The notes: a model not told the origin generated them from the letters alone. A stretch of 64,000 bases of DNA from Hyphomicrobiales bacterium (GCA_900469475.1 UBXG01000006.1:124001-188000), one strand, 5' to 3'. Shown: positions 1 through 11,408, counted from the first letter of the stretch. Made by a program: numbers and translations.

Positions 1-429
1 AATCTCGTCATACATCTTGTCGATCATTTCGCCGTAGAACTGGATGCCGTCAGCACATAGGCGCACATCGACACCGAGCGACGCCATGACCGGCTTGCCG
101 ACATCGATCGTCTCAAGCATAGCCAGCTCATCGCCATTGGCGCGGATGAGATCGGCCCATTTCAGCATGATCTTCTTCTTTTCGAGCGGCTCCTTCTTGC
201 GCCAGACACCGCTTTCGAAGGCCGCGCGGGCAGACGCGACGGCAGCATCGACATCGGCGGCATTTCCGCGCGCAAGCTGCGCACCCGGTTTGCCATCCAT
301 CGGCCGGATGCGGGTGAAGGTTTCGCTCGAGGCGGCGGCGCGATGGGCGCCGTTGATGAAGTGACGACCTTCGGGCTTGAGGCCGGAGAGGACGCTTTCC
401 CAATAGTCGCGCGTGTAATTCTTGGTCAT
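1..429 (-). CDS. Aldehyde dehydrogenase, N-terminal part (runs off the left edge)
   Basis: The first 143 codons of an aldehyde dehydrogenase-family protein are visible. The start is the ATG at 429-427, preceded by an AAGGAA Shine-Dalgarno; the protein begins MTKNYTRDYWES. Features typical of NAD(P)-dependent ALDHs are seen: the FINGAHR segment, an alternating A/V helix (ADVDAAVASARAAF) and the stretch WADLIRANGDELAMLETIDVGKP. The Rossmann fold and the catalytic Cys and Glu lie outside the window, so the substrate cannot be named. It starts one base after the stop of the iron-type alcohol dehydrogenase, so the two are almost certainly one transcript. An alcohol-to-aldehyde-to-acid pathway controlled by the divergent LysR gene is inferred. 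Confidence 0.85.
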   Translation of the reverse strand, partial: MTKNYTRDYWESVLSGLKPEGRHFINGAHRAAASSETFTRIRPMDGKPGAQLARGNAADVDAAVASARAAFESGVWRKKEPLEKKKIMLKWADLIRANGDELAMLETIDVGKPVMASLGVDVRLCADGIQFYGEMIDKMYDEI

Positions 430-430
430 C

Positions 431-1576
431 TCAAATTCCTTTCGGCAGCGCCATGACGGCGGCAGCAAAGCGGTCGATATCAGCATCCGTCACGTCGCGG
501 ATCGTCGAGCGCCGCATGGGCTGGTTTGCGGTCGCACGCATCTCGCGAGCGAGATCGGAGGCATCGAACGGTTTGAAGGCAGCCGGCAGCGCGCGCATGA
601 TACCGCAGCGGTCCATCCAGTTGGAAACGAAAGCGGGAAGTTCAGCAGCGCTGGCTAGGCCGCAAGCCTTGGCCGCAGCATTCAGATCTGCCGTATCCGC
701 CTCAACCAGCCACGGAAGCGTCGCTTCGAAGCCGAGAGCGGTCGCAAGGCCATGATGGACAGGACCGAGGCCCGCCAGTGCATGGCTGATATTATGCGCT
801 ATCGCCGTGCCACAATTATCGATGGCAATGCCGGCAAAGCAGGAGCCGAGCAATACGTCGCCGCGTGCGGCGATATCGTTGGGTTGCTTGACGGCCGTCT
901 CCAGAGCGCCGGTGATCAGCCGCAGCGCTTGATGCGCATAAAATTGCGCGCCGCGATGCGAGTTGCGGTTCGTTGCCGCTTCGAAGGCATGAATGAAAGC
1001 ATCGAAACCACACCATGCGGTAAGGTTAGCGGGTAAGGTCTTCGTCAGTGCGGGATCGAGAATGACGAGATCGGCCTTTGTTTCCGGCCCCCAGATCCAG
1101 AGCTTCTTGCCCTCAGGCCCGGCAAAGATATTCGTGGCTGATGTTTCCGATCCCGTGCCGGCCGTGGTCGGGATCATGATCTTCTTCAACGGGCTTTTCG
1201 GCAGCGGGTTAGCGGCCAGCGCATAATGCATCGGATCCTCGCCGGAAGCGATGCAGCAGGCGACGATCTTGCCGATATCGAGCGCCGAGCCGCCGCCGAT
1301 GCCGATCACCATATCCGCCCCTTGCCCGGCTTCGATCGCTGCATGCAGATGCGCAAGCTTCGGCTCGCCGGCAAAATCGGAATAGACCTGCGTGTTCACG
1401 CCTGCTTCGGCGAGCTCGGAGCTGACCCTGGCGGCAAGGCCGGACTGCGCCAGGAAGGCATCGATGACAAGCAGAACGGCGCCGACGCCATCGAAGGATT
1501 TGACCGCAGCGGGAAGGCCGGAGAGCGCACCCTCACCGAAACGAATGTCTGGGATGGCGGAAATGGAGAAGGACAC
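431..1576 (-). CDS. Iron-containing alcohol dehydrogenase (group III)
   Basis: A 381-residue protein, the full length of the Fe-ADH family (FucO, AdhB, maleylacetate reductase). It has the NAD-binding motif GIGGGSALDIGK near residue 95 and the family signature TTAGTGSETSATNIF near residue 137. Metal-ligand positions fit the FucO pattern: Asp and His in CGFDAFIHAFE, and the later His residues in NISHALAGLGPVHHG. It should oxidise an alcohol or reduce an aldehyde in the cytoplasm; the substrate is not readable. It is the first gene of a two-gene operon with the aldehyde dehydrogenase and is divergent from a LysR regulator 118 bp away, which is the likely regulator (inference). Confidence 0.88.
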   Translation of the reverse strand: MSFSISAIPDIRFGEGALSGLPAAVKSFDGVGAVLLVIDAFLAQSGLAARVSSELAEAGVNTQVYSDFAGEPKLAHLHAAIEAGQGADMVIGIGGGSALDIGKIVACCIASGEDPMHYALAANPLPKSPLKKIMIPTTAGTGSETSATNIFAGPEGKKLWIWGPETKADLVILDPALTKTLPANLTAWCGFDAFIHAFEAATNRNSHRGAQFYAHQALRLITGALETAVKQPNDIAARGDVLLGSCFAGIAIDNCGTAIAHNISHALAGLGPVHHGLATALGFEATLPWLVEADTADLNAAAKACGLASAAELPAFVSNWMDRCGIMRALPAAFKPFDASDLAREMRATANQPMRRSTIRDVTDADIDRFAAAVMALPKGI

Positions 1577-1632
1577 GCAGAGATCCCCTTGGAAAAGCGG
1601 CTGAAAATTACATCATAATCCTGCATCACAAT

Positions 1633-1681
1633 TTCAGATCTTCAAATCCGGGCAATTATCAGGAATATTAATGATCTGAAG
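1633..1681. promoter_or_regulatory. Candidate LysR operator: 8-bp inverted repeat TTCAGATC...GATCTGAA
   Basis: Perfect 8-bp arms at 1633-1640 and 1673-1680 are separated by 32 bp, in the A+T-rich gap between the divergent alcohol dehydrogenase and LysR genes. Arm centres are 40 bp apart, close to four helical turns. The right arm ends 14 bp before the LysR start codon. LysR proteins usually bind paired sites in such divergent gaps; assignment to this regulator is inference. Confidence 0.5.
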
Positions 1682-1694
1682 TTATGGAGAGCCA

Positions 1695-2594
1695 ATGCTG
1701 GAGAAAATACCGCTTGAGGCCTTCCGCGTGTTTGATGCGGCCGCGCGCGCCATGAACTTCTCTCGCGCCGGTCGCGAACTGAACATCACCCAGGCCGCCG
1801 TCAGCCGTCGCATCAAGGGGCTGGAAGATCACCTGGGCGCGACACTCTTTACCCGCCGAGGCCGCAATCTGGCGCTGACGCCGGATGGCGAGCGGCTGTT
1901 TCAGCGCGTCCGCGCCACGCTGGAATATCTGGAGGAGAGCCTGGAACCCTTTCGCGCCGGCACGGGCGAAATCATCTCGATTGCTGCAAGCGGCTCGATC
2001 TCGCATCTGTGGCTCGGGCAGCGGCTCAGGGATTTCGGCAAGGAGAGCCCCGGCATCTCCGTGCGCCTGCTGACGACGGATGTGCATTCCGAACTCGCCT
2101 CGGAGAACCACGATCTCATCATCATCTATTCTACCGGCGAGCATCCGCGCTGGAGCCTGACGCCACTCTTGAACGAGGTGCTGGTCCCGGTTGCCTCGCC
2201 GGATTACCTGGCAGCCCGCGGTCTCGACCCGCAGGCGCTGACGGCGGTCGATATCGCCGGGCTCGATCTCATCGATTACGAACGCGCCAACGCCCATTGG
2301 ATCAGCTTCCGCCAATGGTTCGGCCGCATCGGAGACCCCTTGAAGGGCAAGCCGCCGCGACCTCGCCTGTCCTTCTCCACCTATATCATGGCGGTGGAAG
2401 CAGCGCTCCGGGGCGAAGGCATAGCGCTCGGCAGCCTCGGCCTCATCGAGGAATACCTGCAATCCGGCGCGCTCGTCACCATCGGTAACGATCGCGTCGA
2501 GAGCGGCTTCGGATATTATCTTGGCGCACCGCGCTTTCGCTCGCTCTCTCCCGAGGCGGCTCAGTTGCATCGGTTTCTGCTGCAGGGGCAATAG
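1695..2594 (+). CDS. LysR-family transcriptional regulator (GcvA-like subgroup)
   Basis: A 299-residue protein of standard LysR length. The N-terminal winged helix-turn-helix (about residues 5-64) contains the diagnostic segments FDAAARAMNFSRAGREL, ITQAAVSRRIKGLE and LGATLFTRRGR. The rest is a periplasmic-binding-like effector domain with the short GcvA-type architecture. Start at ATG 1695, preceded by a GGAG-like sequence. It is transcribed away from the Fe-ADH/ALDH operon across a 118-bp gap containing a dyad, so control of that operon plus autoregulation is the simplest reading. The effector is unknown. Confidence 0.9.
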   Translation: MLEKIPLEAFRVFDAAARAMNFSRAGRELNITQAAVSRRIKGLEDHLGATLFTRRGRNLALTPDGERLFQRVRATLEYLEESLEPFRAGTGEIISIAASGSISHLWLGQRLRDFGKESPGISVRLLTTDVHSELASENHDLIIIYSTGEHPRWSLTPLLNEVLVPVASPDYLAARGLDPQALTAVDIAGLDLIDYERANAHWISFRQWFGRIGDPLKGKPPRPRLSFSTYIMAVEAALRGEGIALGSLGLIEEYLQSGALVTIGNDRVESGFGYYLGAPRFRSLSPEAAQLHRFLLQGQ

Positions 2595-2660
2595 GTTTGA
2601 TGCGGCTTCGGGGGAATTGCCTCAATGCCTTCGCTTCTAGAAATGACAGATGCGGTCGCT

Positions 2661-2735
2661 CACCATCCGTCCTCATGGTGAGGTGCAGCGCCGTTGAGCG
2701 GAGCGAAAACTGTGATGCCTCGAACCAAGAGGTGG
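2661..2735. repeat. Degenerate intergenic repeat of rhizobial type (candidate)
   Basis: The segment includes the dyad CCTCATGGTGAGG followed by GAGCGGAGCGA and CCTCGAACCAAGAGGTGG. It resembles from memory the CCTCATCCTGAGG...GAGCGAAGC...CCTCGAAG elements common between genes in Rhizobiales. Only one copy is in this window, so repetitiveness cannot be shown here. Confidence 0.4.
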
Positions 2736-2750
2736 CCCAGATCTTCCAAC

Positions 2751-2776
2751 AAAAAAGCGGTCCATAAGACCGCTTT
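2751..2776 (-). terminator. Intrinsic terminator of the atp operon
   Basis: A perfect 9-bp stem (AAAGCGGTC at 2754-2762, GACCGCTTT at 2768-2776) with a 5-nt loop. Read on the minus strand it ends in a run of six T residues, the form of a rho-independent terminator, 28 bp after the atpC stop. Confidence 0.9.
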
Positions 2777-2804
2777 CATCTCATTCATCACTACGCTGAC
2801 CACA

Positions 2805-3212
2805 TCAATCCTGCGGGATCGAGCCACGCAGATGCGAGAGTTCCATGATGAAGTGCTCCAGGCGCGACTTGTGCTCATGATGCTCGGCATCTTCGAGCTC
2901 GGCCTTGGCGGCATTGATGCGGCGGTCCAGCTCGTCGCGGCTCATGTCCTCGACCGGAACGGCGGATTCGGCGAGCAGCGTGCAGCCGGTCGGCAGGATG
3001 TCGGCGAAGCCGCCGAAAACGACGTAGTCCTGCTTCTTGCCCGAAGCGGAATGCACCTTGACGACGCCCGGTTTGATGGTGGTCATGGTCGGCGCATGGT
3101 TCGCCATGACGGTCATCTCGCCTTCGCTGGCGGGGATGACGACATCGATGACTTGTTCCGACAGCAGCAGGCGCTCCGGAGAAACCAGTTCGAAATTGAA
3201 ATTGTCAGCCAT
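2805..3212 (-). CDS. atpC: ATP synthase F1 epsilon subunit
   Basis: 135 residues, the usual size for the epsilon subunit. The N-terminal beta-sandwich has recognisable FELVSPERLLLSEQV and PASEGEMTVMANHAPTMTTI motifs. The C-terminal helical hairpin is the part that in other bacteria regulates ATP hydrolysis. It sits in the rotor stalk with gamma. Last gene of atpHAGDC, followed by a strong terminator. The 77-bp gap to atpD carries a perfect GC-rich hairpin. Confidence 0.97.
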   Translation of the reverse strand: MADNFNFELVSPERLLLSEQVIDVVIPASEGEMTVMANHAPTMTTIKPGVVKVHSASGKKQDYVVFGGFADILPTGCTLLAESAVPVEDMSRDELDRRINAAKAELEDAEHHEHKSRLEHFIMELSHLRGSIPQD

Positions 3213-3250
3213 GACCCGTCACTTCTCGATTGTCTTATTCGCAAGGCAAG

Positions 3251-3274
3251 GGCGCGCGGGCAAAGCCGCGCGCC
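3251..3274. promoter_or_regulatory. Perfect GC hairpin in the atpD-atpC gap
   Basis: GGCGCGCGG (3251-3259) and CCGCGCGCC (3266-3274) form a 9-bp all-GC stem with a 6-nt loop, 15 bp after the atpD stop. There is no T-run on either strand, so it is not a classic terminator. An mRNA-stabilising or processing element setting epsilon levels is inference. Confidence 0.6.
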
Positions 3275-3289
3275 GATGGATTGGCCTGA

Positions 3290-5628
<2,339 letters not shown>

Positions 5629-5656
5629 CCTTGGTCCGTCCTAGAGCTTGGCCCGA

Positions 5657-7186
5657 TTACGCGAAAGACTTGGCGAAGCTGTCGAGAGCAGCGGTGAGCT
5701 TGCCCTTCGTCGCGTCGCTAATGGCCTTTTCGGTACGGATGGTGTCGAGGATTTCCTTGCCTTCCGAGCGGAGGTACGACAGCAGGCCCTGCTCGAACTT
5801 GCCGACCTGGGCAACAGGCAGCTTGTCGAGGTAGCCGTTGACGCCGGCGAAGATCACCGCAACCTGCTCTTCCGTCTTCAACGGCGAGAATTGCGGCTGC
5901 TTCAGGAGTTCGGTCAGGCGAGCACCGCGGTTCAGCAGGCGCTGGGTTGCAGCATCGAGGTCGGAGCCGAACTGGGCGAAGGCGGCCATCTCACGATACT
6001 GGGCGAGTTCGCCCTTGATCGAGCCTGCAACCTGCTTCATCGCCTTGATCTGAGCGGACGAGCCGACGCGCGAAACCGACAGACCGACGTTAACGGCCGG
6101 ACGGATACCCTGATAGAACAGGTCGGTTTCAAGGAAGATCTGGCCGTCGGTGATCGAGATCACGTTGGTCGGAATGAAGGCCGAAACGTCGTTACCCTGC
6201 GTTTCAATGACCGGGAGAGCGGTGAGCGAACCAGCGCCCTTCTCATCGTTCATCTTTGCAGCGCGCTCGAGGAGACGCGAGTGCAGGTAGAAAACGTCGC
6301 CCGGATAAGCTTCGCGGCCCGGCGGGCGGCGCAGCAGCAGCGACATCTGACGATAGGCAACGGCCTGCTTGGAGAGGTCGTCGTAGCCGATCAGGGCGTG
6401 CATGCCGTTGTCGCGGAAGTATTCGCCCATGGCGCAACCGGCGAACGGAGCGAGGAACTGCATCGGAGCCGGATCGGACGCCGTTGCGGCAACGATGATT
6501 GAGTAATTCAGCGCGCCGCGCTCTTCGAGCACCTTGACGAACTGGGCAACGGTTGAACGCTTCTGGCCAACGGCGACGTAGACGCAGTACAGCTTTTCGC
6601 TGTCCGGGCCGACATCGTGGATGGCCTTCTGGTTCAGGATCGTGTCGAGGATGATGGCGGTCTTGCCGGTCTGGCGGTCACCGATGACGAGCTCGCGCTG
6701 GCCGCGGCCAACCGGGATCAGGGCATCGATGGCCTTGAGGCCGGTCGACATCGGTTCATGAACCGACTTGCGCGGAATGATGCCCGGAGCCTTGACGTCG
6801 ACGCGCGAACGGCGGGTCGCGTTGATCGGACCCTTGCCGTCGATCGGGTTGCCGAGCGCGTCGACGACGCGGCCGAGCAGTTCCGGACCGACCGGAACGT
6901 CAACGATCGCGCCGGTACGCTTGACGGTGTCGCCTTCCTTGATATCTCGGTCGGAGCCGAAGATAACCACGCCGACATTGTCGGCTTCAAGGTTCAGCGC
7001 CATGCCGCGAATGCCGCCGGGGAATTCAACCATTTCGCCAGCCTGAACATTGTCCAGACCGTAGACGCGGGCGATACCGTCACCGACGGAGAGAACCTGG
7101 CCGACTTCGGAGACTTCAGCTTCCTTGCCGAAGTTTTTGATCTGATCTTTCAGAATTGCGGAAATTTCCGCGGCGCGGATATCCAT
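5657..7186 (-). CDS. atpA: ATP synthase F1 alpha subunit
   Basis: 509 residues. Non-catalytic nucleotide-binding subunit with Walker A GDRQTGKT at 169-176 and the family signature [17 protein letters not shown] carrying the arginine finger near residue 373. Its ATG overlaps the atpH stop by one base (TGATG), so the two are translationally coupled. It alternates with beta in the F1 hexamer. Confidence 0.99.
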   Translation of the reverse strand: MDIRAAEISAILKDQIKNFGKEAEVSEVGQVLSVGDGIARVYGLDNVQAGEMVEFPGGIRGMALNLEADNVGVVIFGSDRDIKEGDTVKRTGAIVDVPVGPELLGRVVDALGNPIDGKGPINATRRSRVDVKAPGIIPRKSVHEPMSTGLKAIDALIPVGRGQRELVIGDRQTGKTAIILDTILNQKAIHDVGPDSEKLYCVYVAVGQKRSTVAQFVKVLEERGALNYSIIVAATASDPAPMQFLAPFAGCAMGEYFRDNGMHALIGYDDLSKQAVAYRQMSLLLRRPPGREAYPGDVFYLHSRLLERAAKMNDEKGAGSLTALPVIETQGNDVSAFIPTNVISITDGQIFLETDLFYQGIRPAVNVGLSVSRVGSSAQIKAMKQVAGSIKGELAQYREMAAFAQFGSDLDAATQRLLNRGARLTELLKQPQFSPLKTEEQVAVIFAGVNGYLDKLPVAQVGKFEQGLLSYLRSEGKEILDTIRTEKAISDATKGKLTAALDSFAKSFA

Positions 7187-7752
7187 CAGCCGACCTCTTT
7201 CAATGCAAGCTTAAGGGTGGAGAGTTTGGTGCGAAGGGACGTATCGATCTGACGCGAACCGACCTTGACGATCAGGCCGCCAAGGATCGACGGATCGACG
7301 GTGACGACAATCGTCACGTCCTTGCCGGTGACGCCCTTCAGCGCCGCCTTCAATTCATCTTCCTGCGCCGGAGTCAGCGCGTGGGCCGAGGTGACCTCGG
7401 CGGAAATCTCGCCGCGATGCTGGGCGGCGATGATGCGGAAAGCCTTGATCATGCCCGGCAGCGCAAAAAGGCGCCGATTGCTGGCCACAAGCTTCAGAAA
7501 ATTGGTGACGTAACCGCCGAAGCCGGCCTTCGTTGCCAGCGCCTGGATCGCGCCGACCTGCTCTTCAGCCGAAAAGACCGGGCTGAGGACGAAGCGCTTC
7601 AGATCTTCGCTTTCGTCGAGCATGGCTTGGAACCGATCGAGATCGGCGGTCACTGCCGGTACGGCACCCTCTTCAAGAGCCAATTCGAACAGCGACGAGG
7701 CATATCGTTCTGCGACACCAGAAACATGCTGGGATGTGTCTGCCACGGGCAC
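7186..7752 (-). CDS. atpH: ATP synthase F1 delta subunit
   Basis: OSCP/delta family: [18 protein letters not shown] at the N-terminus and the C-terminal [20 protein letters not shown] signature. I chose the GTG at 7752 (protein begins [12 protein letters not shown], 188 residues) because CAGGGA lies about six bases upstream and this gives the usual length; a TTG at 7782 would add ten residues. First gene of the F1 operon. The Fo genes are not adjacent, as is normal in alpha-proteobacteria. Confidence 0.94.
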   Translation of the reverse strand: MPVADTSQHVSGVAERYASSLFELALEEGAVPAVTADLDRFQAMLDESEDLKRFVLSPVFSAEEQVGAIQALATKAGFGGYVTNFLKLVASNRRLFALPGMIKAFRIIAAQHRGEISAEVTSAHALTPAQEDELKAALKGVTGKDVTIVVTVDPSILGGLIVKVGSRQIDTSLRTKLSTLKLALKEVG

Positions 7753-8014
7753 AAAATTCCCTGATTTCAACCCAAGAACCAAACTTCCGAGTGACGGAAG
7801 CGATATGCCCTTGAATTCGTTTTGATTTCCCCCAGAAATCAGCAGGAGCGCGCTCCTGCCTCATCCGAAATTCGGGGTTCGTCTAACATAGGATATTGAG
7901 ACTCGCAACACGCGTATTCGACGAATACGCCATTCGGGCGAATTTATGATGGCAAAATTCGAAAAGCATGGGGATAGCGCAGGCAAAAATGGCCGCGCCG
8001 GAGCCGTTTTCGGG
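7753..8014. promoter_or_regulatory. Leader and promoter region of the atp operon with three dyads
   Basis: The 262-bp gap upstream of atpH holds an 18-bp perfect palindrome GCAGGAGCGCGCTCCTGC (7842-7859), an adjacent TGATTT...AAATCA hairpin (7823-7841), and a 9+9 bp inverted repeat GCGTATTCG-a-CGAATACGC (7912-7930). The first two would fold in the atpH leader RNA; the third could be an operator or the end of the upstream gene's transcript. I cannot place a promoter with confidence. Confidence 0.5.
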
Positions 8015-8398
8015 TCAAATATAGCCAAGTCCATAGAGAAAAGGTAGCGCAGCAAGAATCGCCTGCACAACCAGAAGGAGAAGGCTCAAAAATACACTGC
8101 CCCGATCAGACATGAGCGAGAGGATGCGGCCGAACGCCGCGACGCCGAACGCGGCACCGAGCGCCAGATAGATCATCGGCTGCGCCAGCAGGATTGCCAC
8201 CAAACCCAAACCCACCATAAAGCCGCCAGCCGAGCGAGCCTCGGCATAGGCTTCCGAACGGCCTTCCTTCACCTGCAGCTTGAGGAAGCGATAGGTGTAA
8301 CCCGGCGCGAACATCAGGAAGAGGCCGATCAGCGCCGTAATGGCAGCCGAACAGTAGGCAAGCCGTTCGCCGAATTCGGTCGGAAAATAAAGCTCCAT
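8015..8398 (-). CDS. Small integral membrane protein (DUF4345-like)
   Basis: 127 residues with four predicted transmembrane segments: about 12-32 (AYCSAAITALIGLFLMF), 58-75 (GGFMVGLGLVAILLAQ), 77-92, and 102-122. The GGFMVGLGL...AFGRILSLMSDRG pattern is like DUF4345 membrane proteins; no function is known. It lies between priA and the atp operon on the same strand, with 110 bp to priA and 262 bp to atpH, so it is probably a separate unit from atp. Confidence 0.75.
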   Translation of the reverse strand: MELYFPTEFGERLAYCSAAITALIGLFLMFAPGYTYRFLKLQVKEGRSEAYAEARSAGGFMVGLGLVAILLAQPMIYLALGAAFGVAAFGRILSLMSDRGSVFLSLLLLVVQAILAALPFLYGLGYI

Positions 8399-8508
8399 CG
8401 ATCGTCCTCAAAATCAGCCGCGCACAAATCAGGTCAAGTGAGACGGCCGACTTATGGCATGATCCGCATTACAAGGGAAAGGTGCAGCCAGGATATCTGC
8501 CGCGCCAA

Positions 8509-10740
8509 TCACAGAAAGCTTTGCGGATCGATATCGAGCTGCACCTGCACGGAGCCGCGCTCCCTAGGCGATTGCGCCAGCATGGCCCGCAGGAATCCCT
8601 GCATGTCGGAATTGCGCCGGCCATGCACCAGCAGGCGGAAGCGGTGTCGCCCCCGCACGAGCGCGATCGGCGCTTCGGCCGGACCCAGTACCGATATGCC
8701 CGAGACCTGCGGCGCCGCATTGCGCATGCCGCGGGCATGGGTTTCGGCATCCTGCCTGCTGTCGGCCGAGACGATGATCGACGCAAGTCTGCCGAAGGGC
8801 GGCAAGATGGCCCTCTCCCGCTCCGAAATCTCGCGCTCGTAAAAGGCGCTGGCATCGCCGGATACGATCGCCTGCATGACGGGATGCTGCGGCTGATAGG
8901 TCTGCAGCAAGCCGTGGCTCTTCAAGCCAGTTCGGCCGGCGCGTCCTGTCACCTGCGACAGGAGCTGGAATGTCCGCTCGGCAGCGCGCGGATCGCCATT
9001 CGCCAGGCCAAGATCCGCATCGACGATACCGACCAGCGTCATCAGCGGGAAGTTATGCCCCTTGGCGACGAGCTGCGTGCCGATGACGATGTCGGCCTCG
9101 CCCTTGGCGATGGCCTCCAGCTCCAGCCGCAAGCGCTTGACGCCGCCCATGATGTCCGAGGAGAGCACGATCGTCCGCGCCTCGGGGAAATGCCGCTCCA
9201 CCTCTTCGGCGATGCGCTCGACGCCCGGCCCGCAGGCAACGAGATGATCCAGCGTGCCGCATTCGGGGCAGGCCTCCGGCGTGCGCTCGGCATATCCGCA
9301 TTGATGACATTGGATCTGGTTGCGGAAACGGTGCTCGACCAGCCAGCTCGAACATTGAGGGCATTGAAACCGGTGGCCGCAGACCCGGCAGAGCGTCAGC
9401 GGCGCATAGCCACGCCTGTTGAGGAACAAGAGTGCCTGCTCGCCCTTGGCAATCGTCTTACCGATCGCGCGGATCATGACGGGCGAAAGAAAGCCGCCGC
9501 GCTCGGGCGCATGCCGGCGCATATCGATCAGATGCAGATCCGGAAGCGCCGCATCGCCGAAGCGAGTCGGCAGATGGATTGTGGTATAGCGCCCACTCTG
9601 GCCGTTAACCTGGCTCTCGACCGAAGGCGTCGCCGACACCAGCACGACGGGAAAATCACCGATGCGGCCGCGCACCACGGCCATATCGCGCGCATTATAA
9701 TAAACGCGATCCTCCTGCTTATAGGCAGGGTCATGCTCTTCATCGACGATGATCAGCCCGAGATCCTCGAAGGGCAGGAAGAGCGCCGAACGCGCCCCGG
9801 CCACGACCCGAACCTCGCCGGTCACAGCCTGACGCCAGACCTTTTCCCGCATCTTCGGCGCGAGATCGGAATGCCATTCGGCCGGCTTGGCGCCGAAGCG
9901 ATCCTGAAAGCGTTCCAGGAAGCTGGCCGTCAGTGCGATCTCCGGCAGCAGGATCAACACTTGTTTGCCGCGCCGGAGCGTTTCAGCAATGGCCTCGAAA
10001 TAGACCTCCGTCTTGCCGGAACCGGTGACACCGTCGATCAGCGAAACCGCGAACTCGCCCTTGCGCACGTCGGCCAGGATTTCGTCGGCCGCATCCTTTT
10101 GCGGCCCCTGCAGCCGCGACGCGGTGAATTCCGGATCAGGCTTGGCGACGACAGGCGGCGGCGGCAGAAAGATCGTCTCGAAAATGCCCTGCGAGATCAA
10201 TCCGTCGACGACGCTGGTGGACACACCCGCCGCATGCGCGAGGCCAAGCCTCGTCCACGAAAGCCCGTCGGCAGCGATCTCCATCACCTTGGCGCGAGCC
10301 GGCGTCATCCGTTCCGGCTGGCCGCCGATGAAGCGCAGGCCCTCGATCATCGGCTCGGGATCAAAGGCAGCCGGGGCTCGTAGCGCCATGCGCGCCACAA
10401 GCCCCGGCGGCGAGAGCGTATAGGCGGCAACCCAATCGATGAAGTCACGCATGTGCTTGCCAAGCGGTGGGCAATCGAACACATGGCTGATCGGCCGAAG
10501 CTTCTTCGGATCGACACCACCGTCATCCTCGCCATCCCAGACGACGCCAATGACCTGGCGTGGCCCAAGCGGCACCTGCACGACCGAACCCGGCTCCACC
10601 GCCATGCCCTCAGGCACGGCATAGGAATAGGCCCGCGGCGCCGGCATCGGCACGAGAACGGGTACCGTACGGCTCATCATAGGCTTTGCAGGCGCCGCCT
10701 CGAAAAGCGCACCGAACAGATCGGAAGAATCTTTGCTCAT
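8509..10740 (-). CDS. priA: Primosomal replication-restart helicase PriA
   Basis: 743 residues. N-terminal 3'-DNA-binding domain, then a superfamily 2 helicase core with Walker A GVTGSGKT (237-244), DEEH box (333-336) and the VSATPS motif. A zinc-binding cysteine array follows (CRVCGHRFQCPQCSSWL, then CHQCGY, CPECG), and the late helicase motif QVTGRAGR. It reloads the replisome at stalled forks. No convincing Shine-Dalgarno precedes the ATG at 10740; a start at the M-M pair 20 codons in is possible. The gene neighbourhood priA-atpHAGDC is usual in Rhizobiaceae. Confidence 0.97.
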   Translation of the reverse strand: MSKDSSDLFGALFEAAPAKPMMSRTVPVLVPMPAPRAYSYAVPEGMAVEPGSVVQVPLGPRQVIGVVWDGEDDGGVDPKKLRPISHVFDCPPLGKHMRDFIDWVAAYTLSPPGLVARMALRAPAAFDPEPMIEGLRFIGGQPERMTPARAKVMEIAADGLSWTRLGLAHAAGVSTSVVDGLISQGIFETIFLPPPPVVAKPDPEFTASRLQGPQKDAADEILADVRKGEFAVSLIDGVTGSGKTEVYFEAIAETLRRGKQVLILLPEIALTASFLERFQDRFGAKPAEWHSDLAPKMREKVWRQAVTGEVRVVAGARSALFLPFEDLGLIIVDEEHDPAYKQEDRVYYNARDMAVVRGRIGDFPVVLVSATPSVESQVNGQSGRYTTIHLPTRFGDAALPDLHLIDMRRHAPERGGFLSPVMIRAIGKTIAKGEQALLFLNRRGYAPLTLCRVCGHRFQCPQCSSWLVEHRFRNQIQCHQCGYAERTPEACPECGTLDHLVACGPGVERIAEEVERHFPEARTIVLSSDIMGGVKRLRLELEAIAKGEADIVIGTQLVAKGHNFPLMTLVGIVDADLGLANGDPRAAERTFQLLSQVTGRAGRTGLKSHGLLQTYQPQHPVMQAIVSGDASAFYEREISERERAILPPFGRLASIIVSADSRQDAETHARGMRNAAPQVSGISVLGPAEAPIALVRGRHRFRLLVHGRRNSDMQGFLRAMLAQSPRERGSVQVQLDIDPQSFL

Positions 10741-10952
10741 TGCGCCAGACCATGCCCCGGACGGACAAAAAAGAAAACCCGGGAGCAGCGCACGATGGCT
10801 CGCAAAATGCGGATGGCTTGCGGCTGTCGGAAATATTCGTCCTTTGCGACAGCGTCATCAATGATCGCTATCGGCCCAGCGGACCCGGTGCATCCTAACC
10901 GCAGATAATCATGGATCATGAGGCAAGCTGCCCTTGGCGGCCTACGAGCCCG

Positions 10953-11378
10953 TTAAAAAGTCTGCCATGATGGTTTCTCATGCGGTCGCGCGTCATATTC
11001 CTCACGCGATTTTCGAAACTGATCCGAGTTTTCAACGACCCATGTCCAAAGCGGGATCATGCGGATCAGGAGCCCCATTCCCAACTCGGTAAGCTCGTAT
11101 TCCACGCGTGGCGGCATCTCCACCAGGTCATGGCGTGTGACCAGCCCATCTCTCTCAAGTTGTCGTAGCGTGCGTGTCAGCATCCTCTGGGTAACACCAT
11201 GCATTCTTCGTCCGATATCCGCATGGCGCAGTCTGCCATAGACGCCCAAGGTATGGATGACGCCCAGCGACCATCTATTCCCTGCATGGGTCAGAACTTC
11301 GCGTCTTACCCCGTCATCATCCTCGCGAAGACCATCGCAGACCGCTTGAGAATAGCTCAGGATTTCGTCTCTCGTCAT
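10953..11378 (-). CDS. HxlR-family winged-helix regulator
   Basis: 141 residues. Diagnostic HxlR features: NRWSLGVIHTLGVYGRLRHADI at residues 33-54, GVTQRMLTRTLRQLERDGLV as recognition helix and linker, and RVEYELTELG in the wing. HxlR proteins commonly sense electrophiles or metabolites and repress a neighbouring reductase. The gene is divergent from an NmrA-type reductase across 102 bp, so it likely controls that gene (inference). There is no upstream partner; a 212-bp gap with no visible gene separates it from priA. Confidence 0.9.
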   Translation of the reverse strand: MTRDEILSYSQAVCDGLREDDDGVRREVLTHAGNRWSLGVIHTLGVYGRLRHADIGRRMHGVTQRMLTRTLRQLERDGLVTRHDLVEMPPRVEYELTELGMGLLIRMIPLWTWVVENSDQFRKSREEYDARPHEKPSWQTF

Positions 11379-11391
11379 CTTTCTGCCCTAT

Positions 11392-11408
11392 GGTATCACG
11401 CGTGTACC
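11392..11408. promoter_or_regulatory. Candidate HxlR operator GGTA-t-CACGCGTG-TACC
   Basis: A near-palindrome, GGTA and TACC arms around the perfect CACGCGTG core with one extra base on the left, lies in the divergent HxlR/NmrA gap 14 bp before the HxlR start. Dyads of this type are usual HxlR targets. Confidence 0.4.

Noticed and set aside
8482..10383. Plus-strand open frame of about 630 codons opposite priA
   Set aside because: Shadow of priA, whose helicase and zinc motifs are complete on the other strand.
10741..10952. Short minus-strand open frames in the priA-HxlR gap
   Set aside because: About 60-80 codons, no ribosome site, overlap the priA start, and no recognisable protein character.
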